Of a stretch of 64,000 bases of DNA, positions 27,094 through 36,050 are shown piece by piece. The translations under genes were made by a program, and so were the position numbers. The notes below the pieces were generated by a model. The model searched no databases. It had not been told where the DNA came from and worked only from the letters and a program-made list of their open reading frames with translations. The stretch is taken from contig NZ_JACIJC010000005.1 of the NCBI RefSeq assembly GCF_014199215.1, positions 1 through 64,000 of the forward strand, read 5' to 3'. This DNA is from Sphingobium boeckii (GTDB taxonomy: Bacteria > Pseudomonadota > Alphaproteobacteria > Sphingomonadales > Sphingomonadaceae). The stretch's first letter is position 1. Every line of letters starts with the position of its first letter.

Positions 27094-28365
27094 ATGACCG
27101 CATCAGCCACCGCATCCGCCCCGTCCACTCGCCGCATCCTGATGGCCAGCCTCGTCGGCACATCGGTCGAATTCTATGATTTCTATATCTATGCCACCGC
27201 GGCGGCGCTGGTGTTCGGCCCATTGTTCTTTCCTGCGACATCGCCCTCGGTCCAGTTGCTGGCGGCCTATGCCAGCCTCGGCGTGGCCTTTGTCGCTCGG
27301 CCACTCGGTGCCTGGGTGTTCGGCCATTATGGAGACCGGATCGGGCGCAAATCCACGCTGGTCGCCTCATTGATGCTCATGGGCGGATCGACGCTCGCCA
27401 TCGCCTTTTTGCCGACTTATGAAACCGCGGGATGGGCCGCGCCGGTGATGCTGTGTATCTTGCGCTTCGGCCAGGGCTTCGGCCTTGGCGGCGAATGGGG
27501 CGGCGCGGCGCTGCTCGCGGTGGAGAATGCGCCGCCGGGCTGGCGCGGTCGCTTCGGCATGGTGCCGCAGCTCGGCGCGCCGGTGGGCTTTATCGCCGCC
27601 AATGGCCTGTTCCTGATCCTTGGCGCGCTGCTGACACCGGAACAGTTCATGGCCTGGGGCTGGCGCATTCCCTTCCTGCTCAGCATCGTGCTGGTCGGGC
27701 TGGGCCTGTGGGTGCGGCTGAAAATCACCGAGACGCCCGCCTTCGCCGCCGTGCTGGAGGAAGGGCCGCCACCCAGCGTGCCGATGGGCGAATTATTGCG
27801 CGATCACTGGAAGGCGACGCTGGGCGGCACCTTCGGCGCGATCGCCTGCTTTGCGGTCTATTATCTCGCGACCGCCTTTGCGCTGGGCTATGCCACCACA
27901 ACGCTGGGGATCAACCGGCAGGTGTTCCTCTCCATGCAGATCGTCGCGATCCTGTTCATGGCGGTGGGCATTGCGCTCTCCGGTGTCGCGTCGGACAGGA
28001 TCGGCGCGGGTCGGGTGCTGATCTATGGTACGGTGGCTGCGATCGTCACCGGCCTGCTGCTCGCCCCCGCGCTCGAATCCGGATCGCTGGTGACGATCTT
28101 CATCGGGCTGAGCGTGGCGCTGTTCGTGATGGGCTTTGTCTATGGCCCGCTCGGGGCGTGGTTGCCCGGTCTGTTCCCGGCACGGGTGCGCTACACCGGC
28201 GTGTCGCTGGCGTTCAACATGGCGGGCATTTTGGGCGGCGGGCTGACCCCGGTCGCGGCGCAGGCGCTGGCGCAATATGGCGGCCTGATCTGGGTCGGTC
28301 TCTATCTGGCAGTGGCGTCTTCGCTCAGCCTGGTCGCGCTGCTGGCTTTGCGCGAAAAAGGCTGA
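27094..28365 (+). CDS. MFS transporter, metabolite:proton symporter (MHS) type
   Basis: A 423-residue inner-membrane importer. It starts with the MHS hallmark ASLVGTSVEFYDFYIYATAAALVFGPLFFP, then FGHYGDRIGRKSTLVASLMLMG (motif A) and FGQGFGLGGEWGGAALLAVENAP. The family takes up organic acids, osmolytes or aromatic acids with protons; substrate unknown. ATG 27094 is preceded by AGGAG at 27083-27087; an in-frame ATG at 27073 is less well placed. Its last 41 bases overlap the 3' end of the convergent EamA gene. Confidence 0.88.
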   Translation: MTASATASAPSTRRILMASLVGTSVEFYDFYIYATAAALVFGPLFFPATSPSVQLLAAYASLGVAFVARPLGAWVFGHYGDRIGRKSTLVASLMLMGGSTLAIAFLPTYETAGWAAPVMLCILRFGQGFGLGGEWGGAALLAVENAPPGWRGRFGMVPQLGAPVGFIAANGLFLILGALLTPEQFMAWGWRIPFLLSIVLVGLGLWVRLKITETPAFAAVLEEGPPPSVPMGELLRDHWKATLGGTFGAIACFAVYYLATAFALGYATTTLGINRQVFLSMQIVAILFMAVGIALSGVASDRIGAGRVLIYGTVAAIVTGLLLAPALESGSLVTIFIGLSVALFVMGFVYGPLGAWLPGLFPARVRYTGVSLAFNMAGILGGGLTPVAAQALAQYGGLIWVGLYLAVASSLSLVALLALREKG

Positions 28366-29263
28366 ACATCCGGCCGTCGATTGCGGCGAGACCAAGCGCG
28401 ATCAGCGCGACTCCCGCCCAATGCTTCAGTTCAAGCGCTTCGCCGAGGATCGCGATCCCGAGCAATATGGCGGTAATCGGCACGAGGAAGGTGACCAGGA
28501 GCGCATTGGTGGCCCCTGCGGTTTCGAGCAGCCGGAAATAAAGGATATAAGCGAGCGCGGTGGAAAACAGCGCCAGCGCGACCATCGCGATCACCGCTTC
28601 GGGCAATGGCGCGGGCAGCGTCCATGGCTGATCCACGATCATCGCGATGGGAAACAGCATCAGCGCCGTGGTGATCATTTGGCCGGCAGCGACATGGACG
28701 GGTTCTATCCCCCAGGGCTGGAAGCGCCGCGCATAGATGCTGGCAAAGGCATAGGACGCCGCCGCGATCAGGCAGGCGATCTGCGGTGCCAGATCATCTC
28801 CCATCCCGCCGAGTGCATCACCGCCGATCATCACGATCACCCCGGCCATGCCGAAGAAGACACCGGCGATCTTGGCGGCCGACGCCTTCTCGTCATGCGT
28901 CATGAAATGCGCCGCGACCACGCTGAACAAGGGTGTCGTCGCGTTCAGGATCGAGGCCAGCCCCGCGCCGATATGCTGCTGGCTCCAGGCGAACAGCGCC
29001 AGCGGCAGCGCGATATTGAGCAGGCCGAGGATCGTGAACCCGATCCAGACCGAGGGGGAAGTGGGCAGCCGCCGACCGGTGAATCGGATGAACGCATAGA
29101 TCATCAGGCTTGAAAGGATCGCGCGCAGCAGCACCAATGTAAGCGGCGGGAAGCTGTGGAGCGAGAGCTTGATGAACAGAAAGGATCCGCCCCACAGGAT
29201 CGAGAGAAAGATCAGGACCGCCCATTCCGCCAGGCCCATGCGCTGGTTGATCGGAGGCGTCAT
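28325..29263 (-). CDS. EamA/DMT family transporter
   Basis: A 312-residue inner-membrane protein with ten hydrophobic segments in two EamA domains (starting EWAVLIFLSILWGGSFLFIKLSL and again around PLFSVVAAHF...). The YasF-like FSTALAYILYFRLLETAGATNALLVTFLVPITAILLG segment in the second half is a strong family mark. Substrate unknown. It converges with the MHS-type gene, the coding ends overlapping by 41 bases, which leaves no room for an ordinary terminator between them. It follows rsmD on the same strand... it is upstream of nothing else on that strand in this direction. Confidence 0.87.
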   Translation of the reverse strand: MTPPINQRMGLAEWAVLIFLSILWGGSFLFIKLSLHSFPPLTLVLLRAILSSLMIYAFIRFTGRRLPTSPSVWIGFTILGLLNIALPLALFAWSQQHIGAGLASILNATTPLFSVVAAHFMTHDEKASAAKIAGVFFGMAGVIVMIGGDALGGMGDDLAPQIACLIAAASYAFASIYARRFQPWGIEPVHVAAGQMITTALMLFPIAMIVDQPWTLPAPLPEAVIAMVALALFSTALAYILYFRLLETAGATNALLVTFLVPITAILLGIAILGEALELKHWAGVALIALGLAAIDGRMFSLFRAKPAARPG

Positions 29264-29275
29264 CGGATCATGGCT

Positions 29276-29812
29276 TCAGGCGAAGGTCAGTAAAGTCAGC
29301 TTCGCCTTGCCGTGGATTCGTTCGGATTCGATCGCCAGACCCTCCACCTGCACCAATTCCTTGATCCCCGTCTCGATGCTGATCCATGTGCCCGGCTGGA
29401 TCGCGCCGCGTTTGATCAGGTTTTCGAGCGCCTTTTGCCCCAGGCCGCTTTCATAGGGCGGATCGAGCATGACTAGATCGAAAGGGCCGCCGGTGATCCC
29501 GGTGGCCGATTGCGGGCGAATGTCGGCGCGGTCGCCAGCGCCGAGCAGATCGGCATTGGTCTTGAGCGCGGCCAAGGCCCAGCGGTCGGTTTCGGCAAAA
29601 GTGCAATGCGCGGCACCGCGCGACAGCGCCTCGAAGCCCAGCGCCCCGGTGCCTGCAAAAAGATCGGCGATGCGCAGATCTTCGAAACTGCCCAGCCGGC
29701 TGGCAAGCATGGAGAACAAGGCTTCGCGCGTGCGATCGCTGGTGGGGCGGGTGGATTGGCCTGCGGGCGCCTTGATCGTGCGGCCGCGCCATGCGCCGGA
29801 GATAATGCGCAT
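29276..29812 (-). CDS. rsmD: 16S rRNA (guanine(966)-N(2))-methyltransferase
   Basis: SAM-dependent methylation of G966 in 16S rRNA of the small subunit. The 178 residues start with the family signature MRIISGAWRGRTIKAPAG and RPTSDRTREALFSML. The SAM motif ADLFAGTGALGFEALSRGA is near residue 49 and the catalytic LDPPYESGL is near 115. The gene starts two bases before the end of the upstream rluB gene, a common bacterial pairing of rRNA-modifying enzymes. Confidence 0.94.
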   Translation of the reverse strand: MRIISGAWRGRTIKAPAGQSTRPTSDRTREALFSMLASRLGSFEDLRIADLFAGTGALGFEALSRGAAHCTFAETDRWALAALKTNADLLGAGDRADIRPQSATGITGGPFDLVMLDPPYESGLGQKALENLIKRGAIQPGTWISIETGIKELVQVEGLAIESERIHGKAKLTLLTFA

Positions 29813-29813
29813 T

Positions 29814-30557
29814 TTATTTCAGCGTCTTTCTGAAGATACCCAGATCCTGCGGGCGAATCTCGTCGACATAGCCGATCGGCATGTCGTCCAGCCCGAACGG
29901 ACCATAGCTGGTGCGGATCAGGCGGCTGACCTTGAGGCCGAGATATTCGAGCACGCGGCGGACTTCGCGATTCTTGCCCTCGGTGAGCTTCATCTCGATC
30001 CAGGTGTTCGCGCCGGTGCGCCGCTCCAGATTGGCGTCGATCGATCCATAGCGCACGCCTTCGATCTCGACGCCCTCGATCAGATCCTCAAGCTGCGCCT
30101 GCGTGACATTGCCATAGGCGCGCGCACGATAGGTGCGCGTGACGCCCGACGATGGCAGTTCGAGCTGGCGCTTCAACTCTCCATCGGTGGTGAGCAGCAA
30201 CAGGCCTTCGGTGTTCAGATCGAGCCGGCCCACCGGCATCACGCGCGGCAGATCCTTGGGCAATTTGTCGTAGATGGTCGGGCGCCCCTTGGGATCGCGC
30301 TCGGTGGTCAAAAGCCCCGAAGGCTTGTGATAGCGGAACAGGCGCGCGGGTGCGGCCTGCTGCACCGGATTGCCATCCACCGTCACGCCCGCGAGCGATT
30401 TCAGGATGGTGGCAGGGGTGTCGAGCACCTTGCCATTGAGCGCGATGCGCCCTTCGGCGATCATGCGCTCGATTTCGCGCCGCGAGGCGATGCCAGCGCG
30501 CGCGAGCAATTTCGCGATCCGCTGTTCTTCTTTCGGCTTGGCCTGGGGTTCGCGCAC
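29814..30557 (-). CDS. rluB: Ribosomal large subunit pseudouridine synthase B
   Basis: Converts a uridine in 23S rRNA (position 2605 in E. coli numbering) to pseudouridine. Of the 247 residues, about 14-70 form an S4 RNA-binding domain (RIAKLLARAGIASRREIERMIAEGRIALNG). The catalytic core carries the Asp in VGRLDLNTEGLLLLTTDG, then RTYRARAYG and KNREVRRVLEYLGLKVSRLIRTSYGPF. RsuA/RluB/RluE/RluF share this layout; KVSRLIR and context with rsmD favour RluB. Its stop lies directly before the rsmD start, so one transcript is likely. Confidence 0.9.
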   Translation of the reverse strand: MREPQAKPKEEQRIAKLLARAGIASRREIERMIAEGRIALNGKVLDTPATILKSLAGVTVDGNPVQQAAPARLFRYHKPSGLLTTERDPKGRPTIYDKLPKDLPRVMPVGRLDLNTEGLLLLTTDGELKRQLELPSSGVTRTYRARAYGNVTQAQLEDLIEGVEIEGVRYGSIDANLERRTGANTWIEMKLTEGKNREVRRVLEYLGLKVSRLIRTSYGPFGLDDMPIGYVDEIRPQDLGIFRKTLK

Positions 30558-30648
30558 GGTATCTCCGGAACAAAATGAATCGATGCGCGCTCATCCGGGA
30601 GCAGCTAGGGCGCTGGTGCCGGGGGGCGCGAAGGTGAAAGCGCAATAG

Positions 30649-31068
30649 ATGTTGTTTACGCGGAAGCAAAGGCTGATCAACCGGCTCCTGATCGTCGAGG
30701 ATGAGCCGCTGGTGGCATTCGACAATGAACATGCGCTGGGCGAGGCGGGTTATGAGGTGGTGGCGACGGTCGATCGTTTCGGCGACGCCATGGCCGTGAT
30801 CGAGGCCGGAGAGGTGGATCTGATCCTGAGCGACGTGGCGCTGGCGGGCGAGCATGACGGCGTGCATCTGGCGCGCACCGTGCAGCCGCTGGGCGTGCGG
30901 CTGCTGTTCGTAACCGGCAGTTGCCCGGTTGAGGCGCCGCAGATTTCGGTAGGCTGTCTCACGAAACCCTATGCGCAGCGCGATCTGATCGATTCGCTGA
31001 AAGCGCTGGAACTGGCGCTGGCGGGCAAGATGCCGAAGCGATTGCCGGTCGGGTTGAGCCTGTATTAA
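30649..31068 (+). CDS. Single-domain response regulator (receiver only)
   Basis: A 139-residue CheY-like protein. The acidic pair is E17-D18 in LLIVEDEP, the phosphoryl-accepting Asp is D62 in LILSDVALAG, the switch Thr is T89 in LFVTGS, and the conserved Lys is K106 in LTKPYAQRDL. There is no output domain, so it must act on another protein or as a phosphate relay. No histidine kinase is next to it; it diverges from rluB and runs into a family A palindrome. Sphingomonads use such stand-alone receivers in the general stress and cell-cycle pathways, but which one this is cannot be told. Confidence 0.85.
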   Translation: MLFTRKQRLINRLLIVEDEPLVAFDNEHALGEAGYEVVATVDRFGDAMAVIEAGEVDLILSDVALAGEHDGVHLARTVQPLGVRLLFVTGSCPVEAPQISVGCLTKPYAQRDLIDSLKALELALAGKMPKRLPVGLSLY

Positions 31069-31104
31069 ATCCTCTCTTGTTGGGAGCGGATTGCGAGACC
31101 CATT

Positions 31105-31177
31105 CCGCTAGTCCCGAGCGAAGTCGAGGGACGTGGTGCTTGGTCTAACGTCCCTCGACTTCGCTCGGGACAGACGG
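31105..31177. repeat. Family A palindrome, copy 4
   Basis: Inverted arms of about 30 bases between two convergent genes. The right arm is inside the 3' end of the Rieske oxygenase gene and encodes its last ten residues (see that gene). Outer bases differ slightly (CGCTAGTCC and GGACAGACGG). Confidence 0.88.
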
Positions 31178-32323
31178 TTTAATTTCGTCGATCTGCCTTA
31201 ACCGCGCCTCCGAAATGTCATGAAACGCCCGGATCCCGCTCTCCAGCGTGCCCAGCGTCAGCCGTTCGAGCGCGCCCGATTCAAGCCCTTCCTGCCCCAG
31301 CGCCGCCGCGCGGAAATCTTCGGCAGCGAAAACGCCGCCGTCCAGCAAATCCCAACTCCGCTGCCAGTGATCCAGCGCCTTGTCCGATTGCGGGGCTTCC
31401 GGGATCAGCATGAAATCCTCCACCAGCACGCGGTTCGCCGCGCGGGGCATCAGCACCATGACGTTCACATAATCCGGGCTGACGATGATCACCGTGGCGG
31501 GGAAAAGCTGATAAGCAAAGGTGATGCCGGCGCGGAGCGCCGCCCAGTCGCCGAAATCGAGCGCCGCCACGGCGGCCTCGCGGCCCACCGCCGAACGCTG
31601 ATGCGGGCCGATCGAATCGCCGCTGGTCACGCCATCCTGAAAGAAAGGGCCGATCGTGCCGCTATGCAGCCGCTGGACATGATAGCTTTCGAGGAAGGCG
31701 TCCATGATCAGCTTCCAATTCGCCGGCACATCATGCGTGCGCCGCGCGAACAGGTGCTGGTCGCCCAGCGCGAAGGCATCGAAATCATGGCCGAGCGTCT
31801 CTGCCTCGCTGAAATCCGCGGCGTCATCGAAGGAAAACCAGATCAGCCCGCCCGCCTCGAACGTGGGCAGCCGTTTCAATCCATGCGCGGCCCTGTCGAA
31901 ATCGGGGAAAGCATCGGGGCGGGGGATGCCGATCAGGCTGCCGTCCATCCTGTAGGTCCAGGCATGATAGGGGCACACCAGCCGTGCGGCGCAGACCGGA
32001 TCGCTGCCCTCCACCAGCCGCGTGCCGCGATGCTGGCAGACGTTGAGGAAAACATGCGCCACGCCCGCGCTGTCACGCGCGATCAGCAAAGGCTTGCCGA
32101 AGCCATCATGCGGCACCGCCATATTGTTTTGCGGCAGCAATGCGGACGGCGCGATCACCTGCGGCGCGACATCGAAAATACGGTCTTTCTCGAGCGCAAA
32201 ACGCGCAGGATCGGTATAAGTGGACGCCGCGACATAGGTGATCGCGTCGCCCCGTTTGGGCTGGCCATGGGCGATCGCGTCGGCCAGCGCGAGCTGGCCC
32301 GAAGTCGGGGTAAGCGCATTCAT
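31145..32323 (-). CDS. Aromatic ring-hydroxylating dioxygenase alpha subunit (Rieske type)
   Basis: A 392-residue Rieske non-heme iron oxygenase. The [2Fe-2S] ligands are C96 and H98 in CQHRGT and C117 and H120 in CPYHAW. The mononuclear iron ligands are probably H215 and H220 in ESYHVQRLH plus a later Asp. It resembles the large RHO/CntA-like group; substrate unknown, and no ferredoxin or beta subunit is adjacent. Start is ATG 32323 or 32344; neither has a strong Shine-Dalgarno, though GAGAGGA precedes 32323. The natural stop seems lost: the last ten residues ([10 protein letters not shown]) are coded by the palindrome at 31105-31177 and end at TAG in its loop. Confidence 0.85.
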   Translation of the reverse strand: MNALTPTSGQLALADAIAHGQPKRGDAITYVAASTYTDPARFALEKDRIFDVAPQVIAPSALLPQNNMAVPHDGFGKPLLIARDSAGVAHVFLNVCQHRGTRLVEGSDPVCAARLVCPYHAWTYRMDGSLIGIPRPDAFPDFDRAAHGLKRLPTFEAGGLIWFSFDDAADFSEAETLGHDFDAFALGDQHLFARRTHDVPANWKLIMDAFLESYHVQRLHSGTIGPFFQDGVTSGDSIGPHQRSAVGREAAVAALDFGDWAALRAGITFAYQLFPATVIIVSPDYVNVMVLMPRAANRVLVEDFMLIPEAPQSDKALDHWQRSWDLLDGGVFAAEDFRAAALGQEGLESGALERLTLGTLESGIRAFHDISEARLRQIDEIKPSVPSEVEGR

Positions 32324-32412
32324 GGCGCGGCTGATCCTCTCCATCGTCTTTGGCCTAGGCATAAAGGATAAATTCGCTAGCTTCCCCAAAAATCTAAAGG
32401 CAGGGAGCCTGA

Positions 32413-33822
32413 ATGTCCGTCGATCTCCTCCGTTTCGTGATTTTCGTGGCCATCCTCGGCGGCGCGGCGTTCGTCGCGCTCTCGGTGCCTGCCTTTCGTC
32501 CCTATCTGCGCAAGGCACCGATGGTCACGTTCCTGCTCGGAATATCGAGCGGTTTCCCTCTGACGCTGCTCGTCGCGACCATGACCTTCTGGCTGGCCAA
32601 GGTAGGGATCGACACCGCGACCATCGGCTTCGCGGTGGCTCTTGGCACGCCCTATACGCTCAAATTTCTATGGGCGCCTTTGGTCGATAAATTGCCGCTT
32701 CCCTTCCTGACCAAGGCCTTCGGGCAGCGCCGCGGCTGGTTGTTTCTCGTCCAGGCCTTGCTGTTCTTTTCCATCTGGCAATTAGGCGCGAGCGATCCGC
32801 AGCCGGGGCATCTGGGGCCATTCGCGCTCTGGGCGCTGATCGTGGCGTTCCTCTCGGCCACGCAGGATATCGTGATCGACGCCTATCGCATCGAAATCCT
32901 GGAAGATGACGAGTTCGCGCATGGCACCGCGACCAACCAGTTCGGCTATCGCACCGGCAATCTGATCGCGGGCGCGGGCACGATCTATTTTGCGTCAAAC
33001 GAAGGCCTGGGGCTTGGCTGGGCGACCGCTTATGGCCTCACTGCCTTCGCGATCATCCCGGCGATCATCGGTGCTTTTTGGGCCGGGCCGGGCAAGTTCG
33101 TCGATCGCTATGCCGAAGCTGCGGGCATGACCGCCGGGCAATGGCTGACCGAAAGCGTCGTCAATCCGTTTCGCGAATTTCTGACGCGGCATGGCGCGTT
33201 CATCATCCTGGGGTTCGTTCTGGTCTATAAGGTGGGCGATGCGATGGGGCAGGCGATGCTCAGCCCGATGATCGTCGATCTGGGCTTTGCCGATCTCGAT
33301 TATATTTCCGCCAACAAGATCTGGGGCTTTGGCGCGCTGATCGTCGGCTCGGCGCTGGGCGCGCCGTTCATCCTGTGGCTCGGCATGGGACGCGCGCTGC
33401 TGTTTTCGGGCCTGATGATGATGTTTTCCAACGTCATGTTCATGGTGCTGGCGGCCACGGGCAATCAATATTGGATATTGGTCACGGCGATCGTCACCGA
33501 GAATCTGACCAGCGGGATCGGCCTGACGGTGTTCACCACCTATCTCTCGGGCCTCTCCAGCCTCGCCTATACCGCGACTCAATTCGCGTTGCTGTCGTCC
33601 TTTGCCGGGGTGGGGCGCACCTTCATGGCGGGTCCGGCCGGGATCGTGGCGGAGAAAGTGGGCTGGATCGGATTCTGGGGATTTACCGTGATCGCCGCAA
33701 TTCCGGGGATGCTATTGCTCTGGCTGCTGTGGAGCCGGGGCTATGTGGTGTCGAGCGTGCGCCAGCCGGGCACCGAGGATGATGGGATCGAACTGGAGTC
33801 CATCCCCATCCGACCATCTTAA
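32413..33822 (+). CDS. AmpG-like MFS permease
   Basis: A 469-residue inner-membrane transporter of the PAT/AmpG group, which imports anhydro-muropeptides for cell-wall recycling. The chain has about 13-14 hydrophobic segments. Family marks include [55 protein letters not shown] and [16 protein letters not shown]. These are close to the AmpG pattern (here with an extra N-terminal hydrophobic segment). It diverges from the Rieske oxygenase gene. Muropeptide transport is inferred; a related substrate is possible. Confidence 0.85.
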   Translation: MSVDLLRFVIFVAILGGAAFVALSVPAFRPYLRKAPMVTFLLGISSGFPLTLLVATMTFWLAKVGIDTATIGFAVALGTPYTLKFLWAPLVDKLPLPFLTKAFGQRRGWLFLVQALLFFSIWQLGASDPQPGHLGPFALWALIVAFLSATQDIVIDAYRIEILEDDEFAHGTATNQFGYRTGNLIAGAGTIYFASNEGLGLGWATAYGLTAFAIIPAIIGAFWAGPGKFVDRYAEAAGMTAGQWLTESVVNPFREFLTRHGAFIILGFVLVYKVGDAMGQAMLSPMIVDLGFADLDYISANKIWGFGALIVGSALGAPFILWLGMGRALLFSGLMMMFSNVMFMVLAATGNQYWILVTAIVTENLTSGIGLTVFTTYLSGLSSLAYTATQFALLSSFAGVGRTFMAGPAGIVAEKVGWIGFWGFTVIAAIPGMLLLWLLWSRGYVVSSVRQPGTEDDGIELESIPIRPS

Positions 33823-33835
33823 GAGCCATTCTCAT

Positions 33836-33908
33836 CCGTTTGTCCCGAGCGCAGTCGAGGGACGTGGTGACCGTTCCCACGTCCCTCGACTGCGCTTGGG
33901 ACAAACGG
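33836..33908. repeat. Family A palindrome, copy 5
   Basis: Inverted arms of about 30 bases between convergent genes (AmpG-like permease and the Cys-rich protein). The inner arm differs from other copies (GCGCAGTCGAGGG against the usual GCGAAGTCGAGGG). Both arms carry the changed base in compensated form, as expected if pairing is maintained. Confidence 0.9.
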
Positions 33909-33924
33909 TTAAGGCGGTTCGAAC

Positions 33925-34356
33925 TCAACGCCTAAACATTTCCAATGGCTTGCCCAGATCCGCGCACGCCTGCGACAGTGCCTGCGCGGTGGTCACCGCA
34001 CCCAGGCAATCGGGCGTGCCCATCAGATCGGAGAGCAGGAAATGCGCGTGCGGCGTATCGCTATTGGCGCAACCGAGCGCTGAGAGCAGCGTCGCCTCGT
34101 CCTTGGTGATGCGCGCGCAGCAGCAGGGCGCGACCATCACGGTCTGTTTCGAAGCGCGCGCGATTTCGGACATCATCGTGCGCGTGAGGATCAAGGGGCG
34201 GCGGTAAGACAGGCCGAAATGGGTGAGCGCCGCATGGGCGGCATGGGCGTCGTTCAGCCCGAAAGTCGCCATTCGCCGGATCGCAAACACCAGCATTCGC
34301 GCGGTGCGCCCGCCCGTTGGGGCTTCGGCGAATGTCTCCTGGGCATGTGGCTGCAT
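33925..34356 (-). CDS. Cys-rich conserved protein of unknown function
   Basis: A 143-residue soluble protein. The central part has SYRRPLILTRTMMSEIARASKQTVMVAPCCCARITKDEATLL, with three adjacent Cys, and a later DLMGTPDCLGAVTTAQ. I associate this pattern with uncharacterised proteins conserved in sphingomonads, but cannot name a function with certainty. The CCC cluster could bind iron or an Fe-S cluster. The upstream region contains a Fur-like dyad at 34399-34419, which supports an iron link. It converges with the AmpG-like gene. Confidence 0.65.
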   Translation of the reverse strand: MQPHAQETFAEAPTGGRTARMLVFAIRRMATFGLNDAHAAHAALTHFGLSYRRPLILTRTMMSEIARASKQTVMVAPCCCARITKDEATLLSALGCANSDTPHAHFLLSDLMGTPDCLGAVTTAQALSQACADLGKPLEMFRR

Positions 34357-34398
34357 GAGTCTTCCTCTCTGATTATGAGGGGCATCATGCCATCACTC

Positions 34399-34419
34399 TA
34401 TTGCAAGTCAATATCAATA
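34399..34419. promoter_or_regulatory. Fur-box-like site
   Basis: A 21-base element with outer arms TATTG and CAATA in inverted orientation and AT-rich centre. It matches the general form of proteobacterial ferric-uptake-regulator boxes. It lies about 45-65 bases upstream of the Cys-rich gene start on the minus strand. The rest of the 239-base gap (34357-34595) has no convincing gene. Confidence 0.5.
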
Positions 34420-34595
34420 ACGGGCTTGTGGAAATTGGTCGCCGGCAAGGGGAAGGGGGCGATGTTTCCCCGGAACGGACCGGTGGCAGCCGAGGCCGAC
34501 GGTGGGGCCGTCGCCGCACGGAAGTCCGAATACGTCAGCGCACTGCCGCTCCACCGCAAGCGGTCCCCCGCCGCCTGTCGGGAAGCAATATGGGG

Positions 34596-35924
34596 TCAGT
34601 CCGGAATCTGGCCATTTTCGCGCAGCACTTCGCCCGCGAGATAGAGCGAACCGAGCACCAGCACGGTCGGCGGATTGGCCGGATCGGCCTCAGCCACAAT
34701 GCGGGCGAGGGCGGAGCGCACGTCATCGGCGCGACTGGTATGCGGCACGATGGCGGCGGCGATCGCTGCCAGCGCCGCCGGATCATGATGCGCGTGATCG
34801 GGCACGGGCACGGCGGTGAGGCTCTGCACCAGCCCGGCAAAGGGCGCGAGCAGGCCGGCGGGATCCTTATTTTCCAGCATTCCCAGAATGATGTGGAAGG
34901 GCGCGCCATCAATCTGCGTTTCGCCAATATGCGCTGCAATCATTGCGCCCGCCGCCGGATTGTGGCCGCCATCCAGCCACAGCGCCGACCCTGCGGGCAG
35001 CAGCGCATCGAGCGGGCCGCCCGCCAGTTTCTGCAAGCGCGCGGGCCATTCCGCCCAGCCGGTCGCGGCCTTCAGCGCCGCCTCGGGCACATGCACCGCA
35101 TCCTGATGGCGCAACATGGCGAAGGCGAGTGCCGCATTCTGCGCCTGATGCGCGCCGGGCAGGCGGGGCAGCGGCGCGTCGATCCGGCCGTGCGCATCCT
35201 TATAATGCAGCCGCCCTTCATAAATGGTCGAGTGCCACGCCGCGTGACGCGCCAGCACGGGCGCATCGGCACGGGCCGCGACCTCGGCGATCCGCGCCAC
35301 CAACGGCGCGGGATAATCCATGGTGACGAGTGGCACGCCCCGCTTGGCGATCCCGGCCTTTTCACCCGCGATCCCCGCCGCATCAGCGCCCAGAAACGCC
35401 TCGTGATCGATGCCGAGCTGCGCGATGCCGCAGATGGCGGGGCGAGCAATGATATTGGTCGCGTCCAGCCGTCCGCCCAGGCCGACCTCGATCACACAGG
35501 CATCGGCGGGCGTGCGGGTGAAGGCCAGAAAGGCTGCAGCGGTGGTCGCCTCGAAGAAACTGGGATGGATATCCTCCGAACAGTCGAGCACTTCGGACAG
35601 CAGCGGCGCGAGCATGGCATCGTCGATCAGCGCGCCAGCGATGCGGATACGCTCATTGAAGCGCACCAGATGCGGGGAGCTATACACATGGACGCGCAGC
35701 CCCGCGGCTTCGAGCGCGGCGCGCAGAAAGGCGCAGGTCGATCCCTTGCCGTTGGTGCCCGCCACATGAAACACCGGCGGCAGATGATCCTGCGGCTTGC
35801 CCAAGCGATCAAGCAAAGCCGTGATCCGCTCCAGCCCGAGCACATCGCGACCCGGGGAGAGCATCGTCAGCCGATCGAGCTGGCGCTGGACGGCAGGATC
35901 GGTGGAGCGCGCGGAATCAGCCAT
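34596..35924 (-). CDS. folC: Bifunctional folylpolyglutamate synthase/dihydrofolate synthase
   Basis: Adds glutamate to dihydropteroate and to folates. The 442 residues show the Mur-ligase-type core: P-loop VFHVAGTNGKGSTCAFLRAALEA near residue 52, SSPHLVRFNERIRIAG near 81, TTAAAFLAFTRTPADACVIEVGLGGRLDATN, and the C-terminal LDGGHNPAA. Length is usual. It ends the lapA-pyrF-trp-accD-folC run on the minus strand. Between accD and folC sits a family A palindrome (35953-36025), so the operon is interrupted by a hairpin. Confidence 0.94.
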   Translation of the reverse strand: MADSARSTDPAVQRQLDRLTMLSPGRDVLGLERITALLDRLGKPQDHLPPVFHVAGTNGKGSTCAFLRAALEAAGLRVHVYSSPHLVRFNERIRIAGALIDDAMLAPLLSEVLDCSEDIHPSFFEATTAAAFLAFTRTPADACVIEVGLGGRLDATNIIARPAICGIAQLGIDHEAFLGADAAGIAGEKAGIAKRGVPLVTMDYPAPLVARIAEVAARADAPVLARHAAWHSTIYEGRLHYKDAHGRIDAPLPRLPGAHQAQNAALAFAMLRHQDAVHVPEAALKAATGWAEWPARLQKLAGGPLDALLPAGSALWLDGGHNPAAGAMIAAHIGETQIDGAPFHIILGMLENKDPAGLLAPFAGLVQSLTAVPVPDHAHHDPAALAAIAAAIVPHTSRADDVRSALARIVAEADPANPPTVLVLGSLYLAGEVLRENGQIPD

Positions 35925-35952
35925 GGTTTGGACGTCATTCTACGGGTTTAAA

Positions 35953-36025
35953 CCGTTTGTCCCGAGCGAAGTCGAGGGACGTTGGAACTGTCACCACGTC
36001 CCTCGACTTGGCTAGGGACAAACGG
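35953..36025. repeat. Family A palindrome, copy 6
   Basis: Inverted arms of about 30 bases in the accD-folC gap, within a co-directional gene pair. A few right-arm bases are changed (TTGGCTAGGGAC in place of TTCGCTCGGGAC), so the stem is less perfect than copies 1 and 3. Confidence 0.88.
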
Positions 36026-36050
36026 TTTCTGGGGAATTTCCTTCCAAATT

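Noticed and set aside
34462-34644. 60-codon plus-strand frame downstream of the Fur-like site
   Set aside because: It has a purine-rich stretch upstream but runs antisense into the 3' end of folC and the product looks random. Worth a conservation check only.
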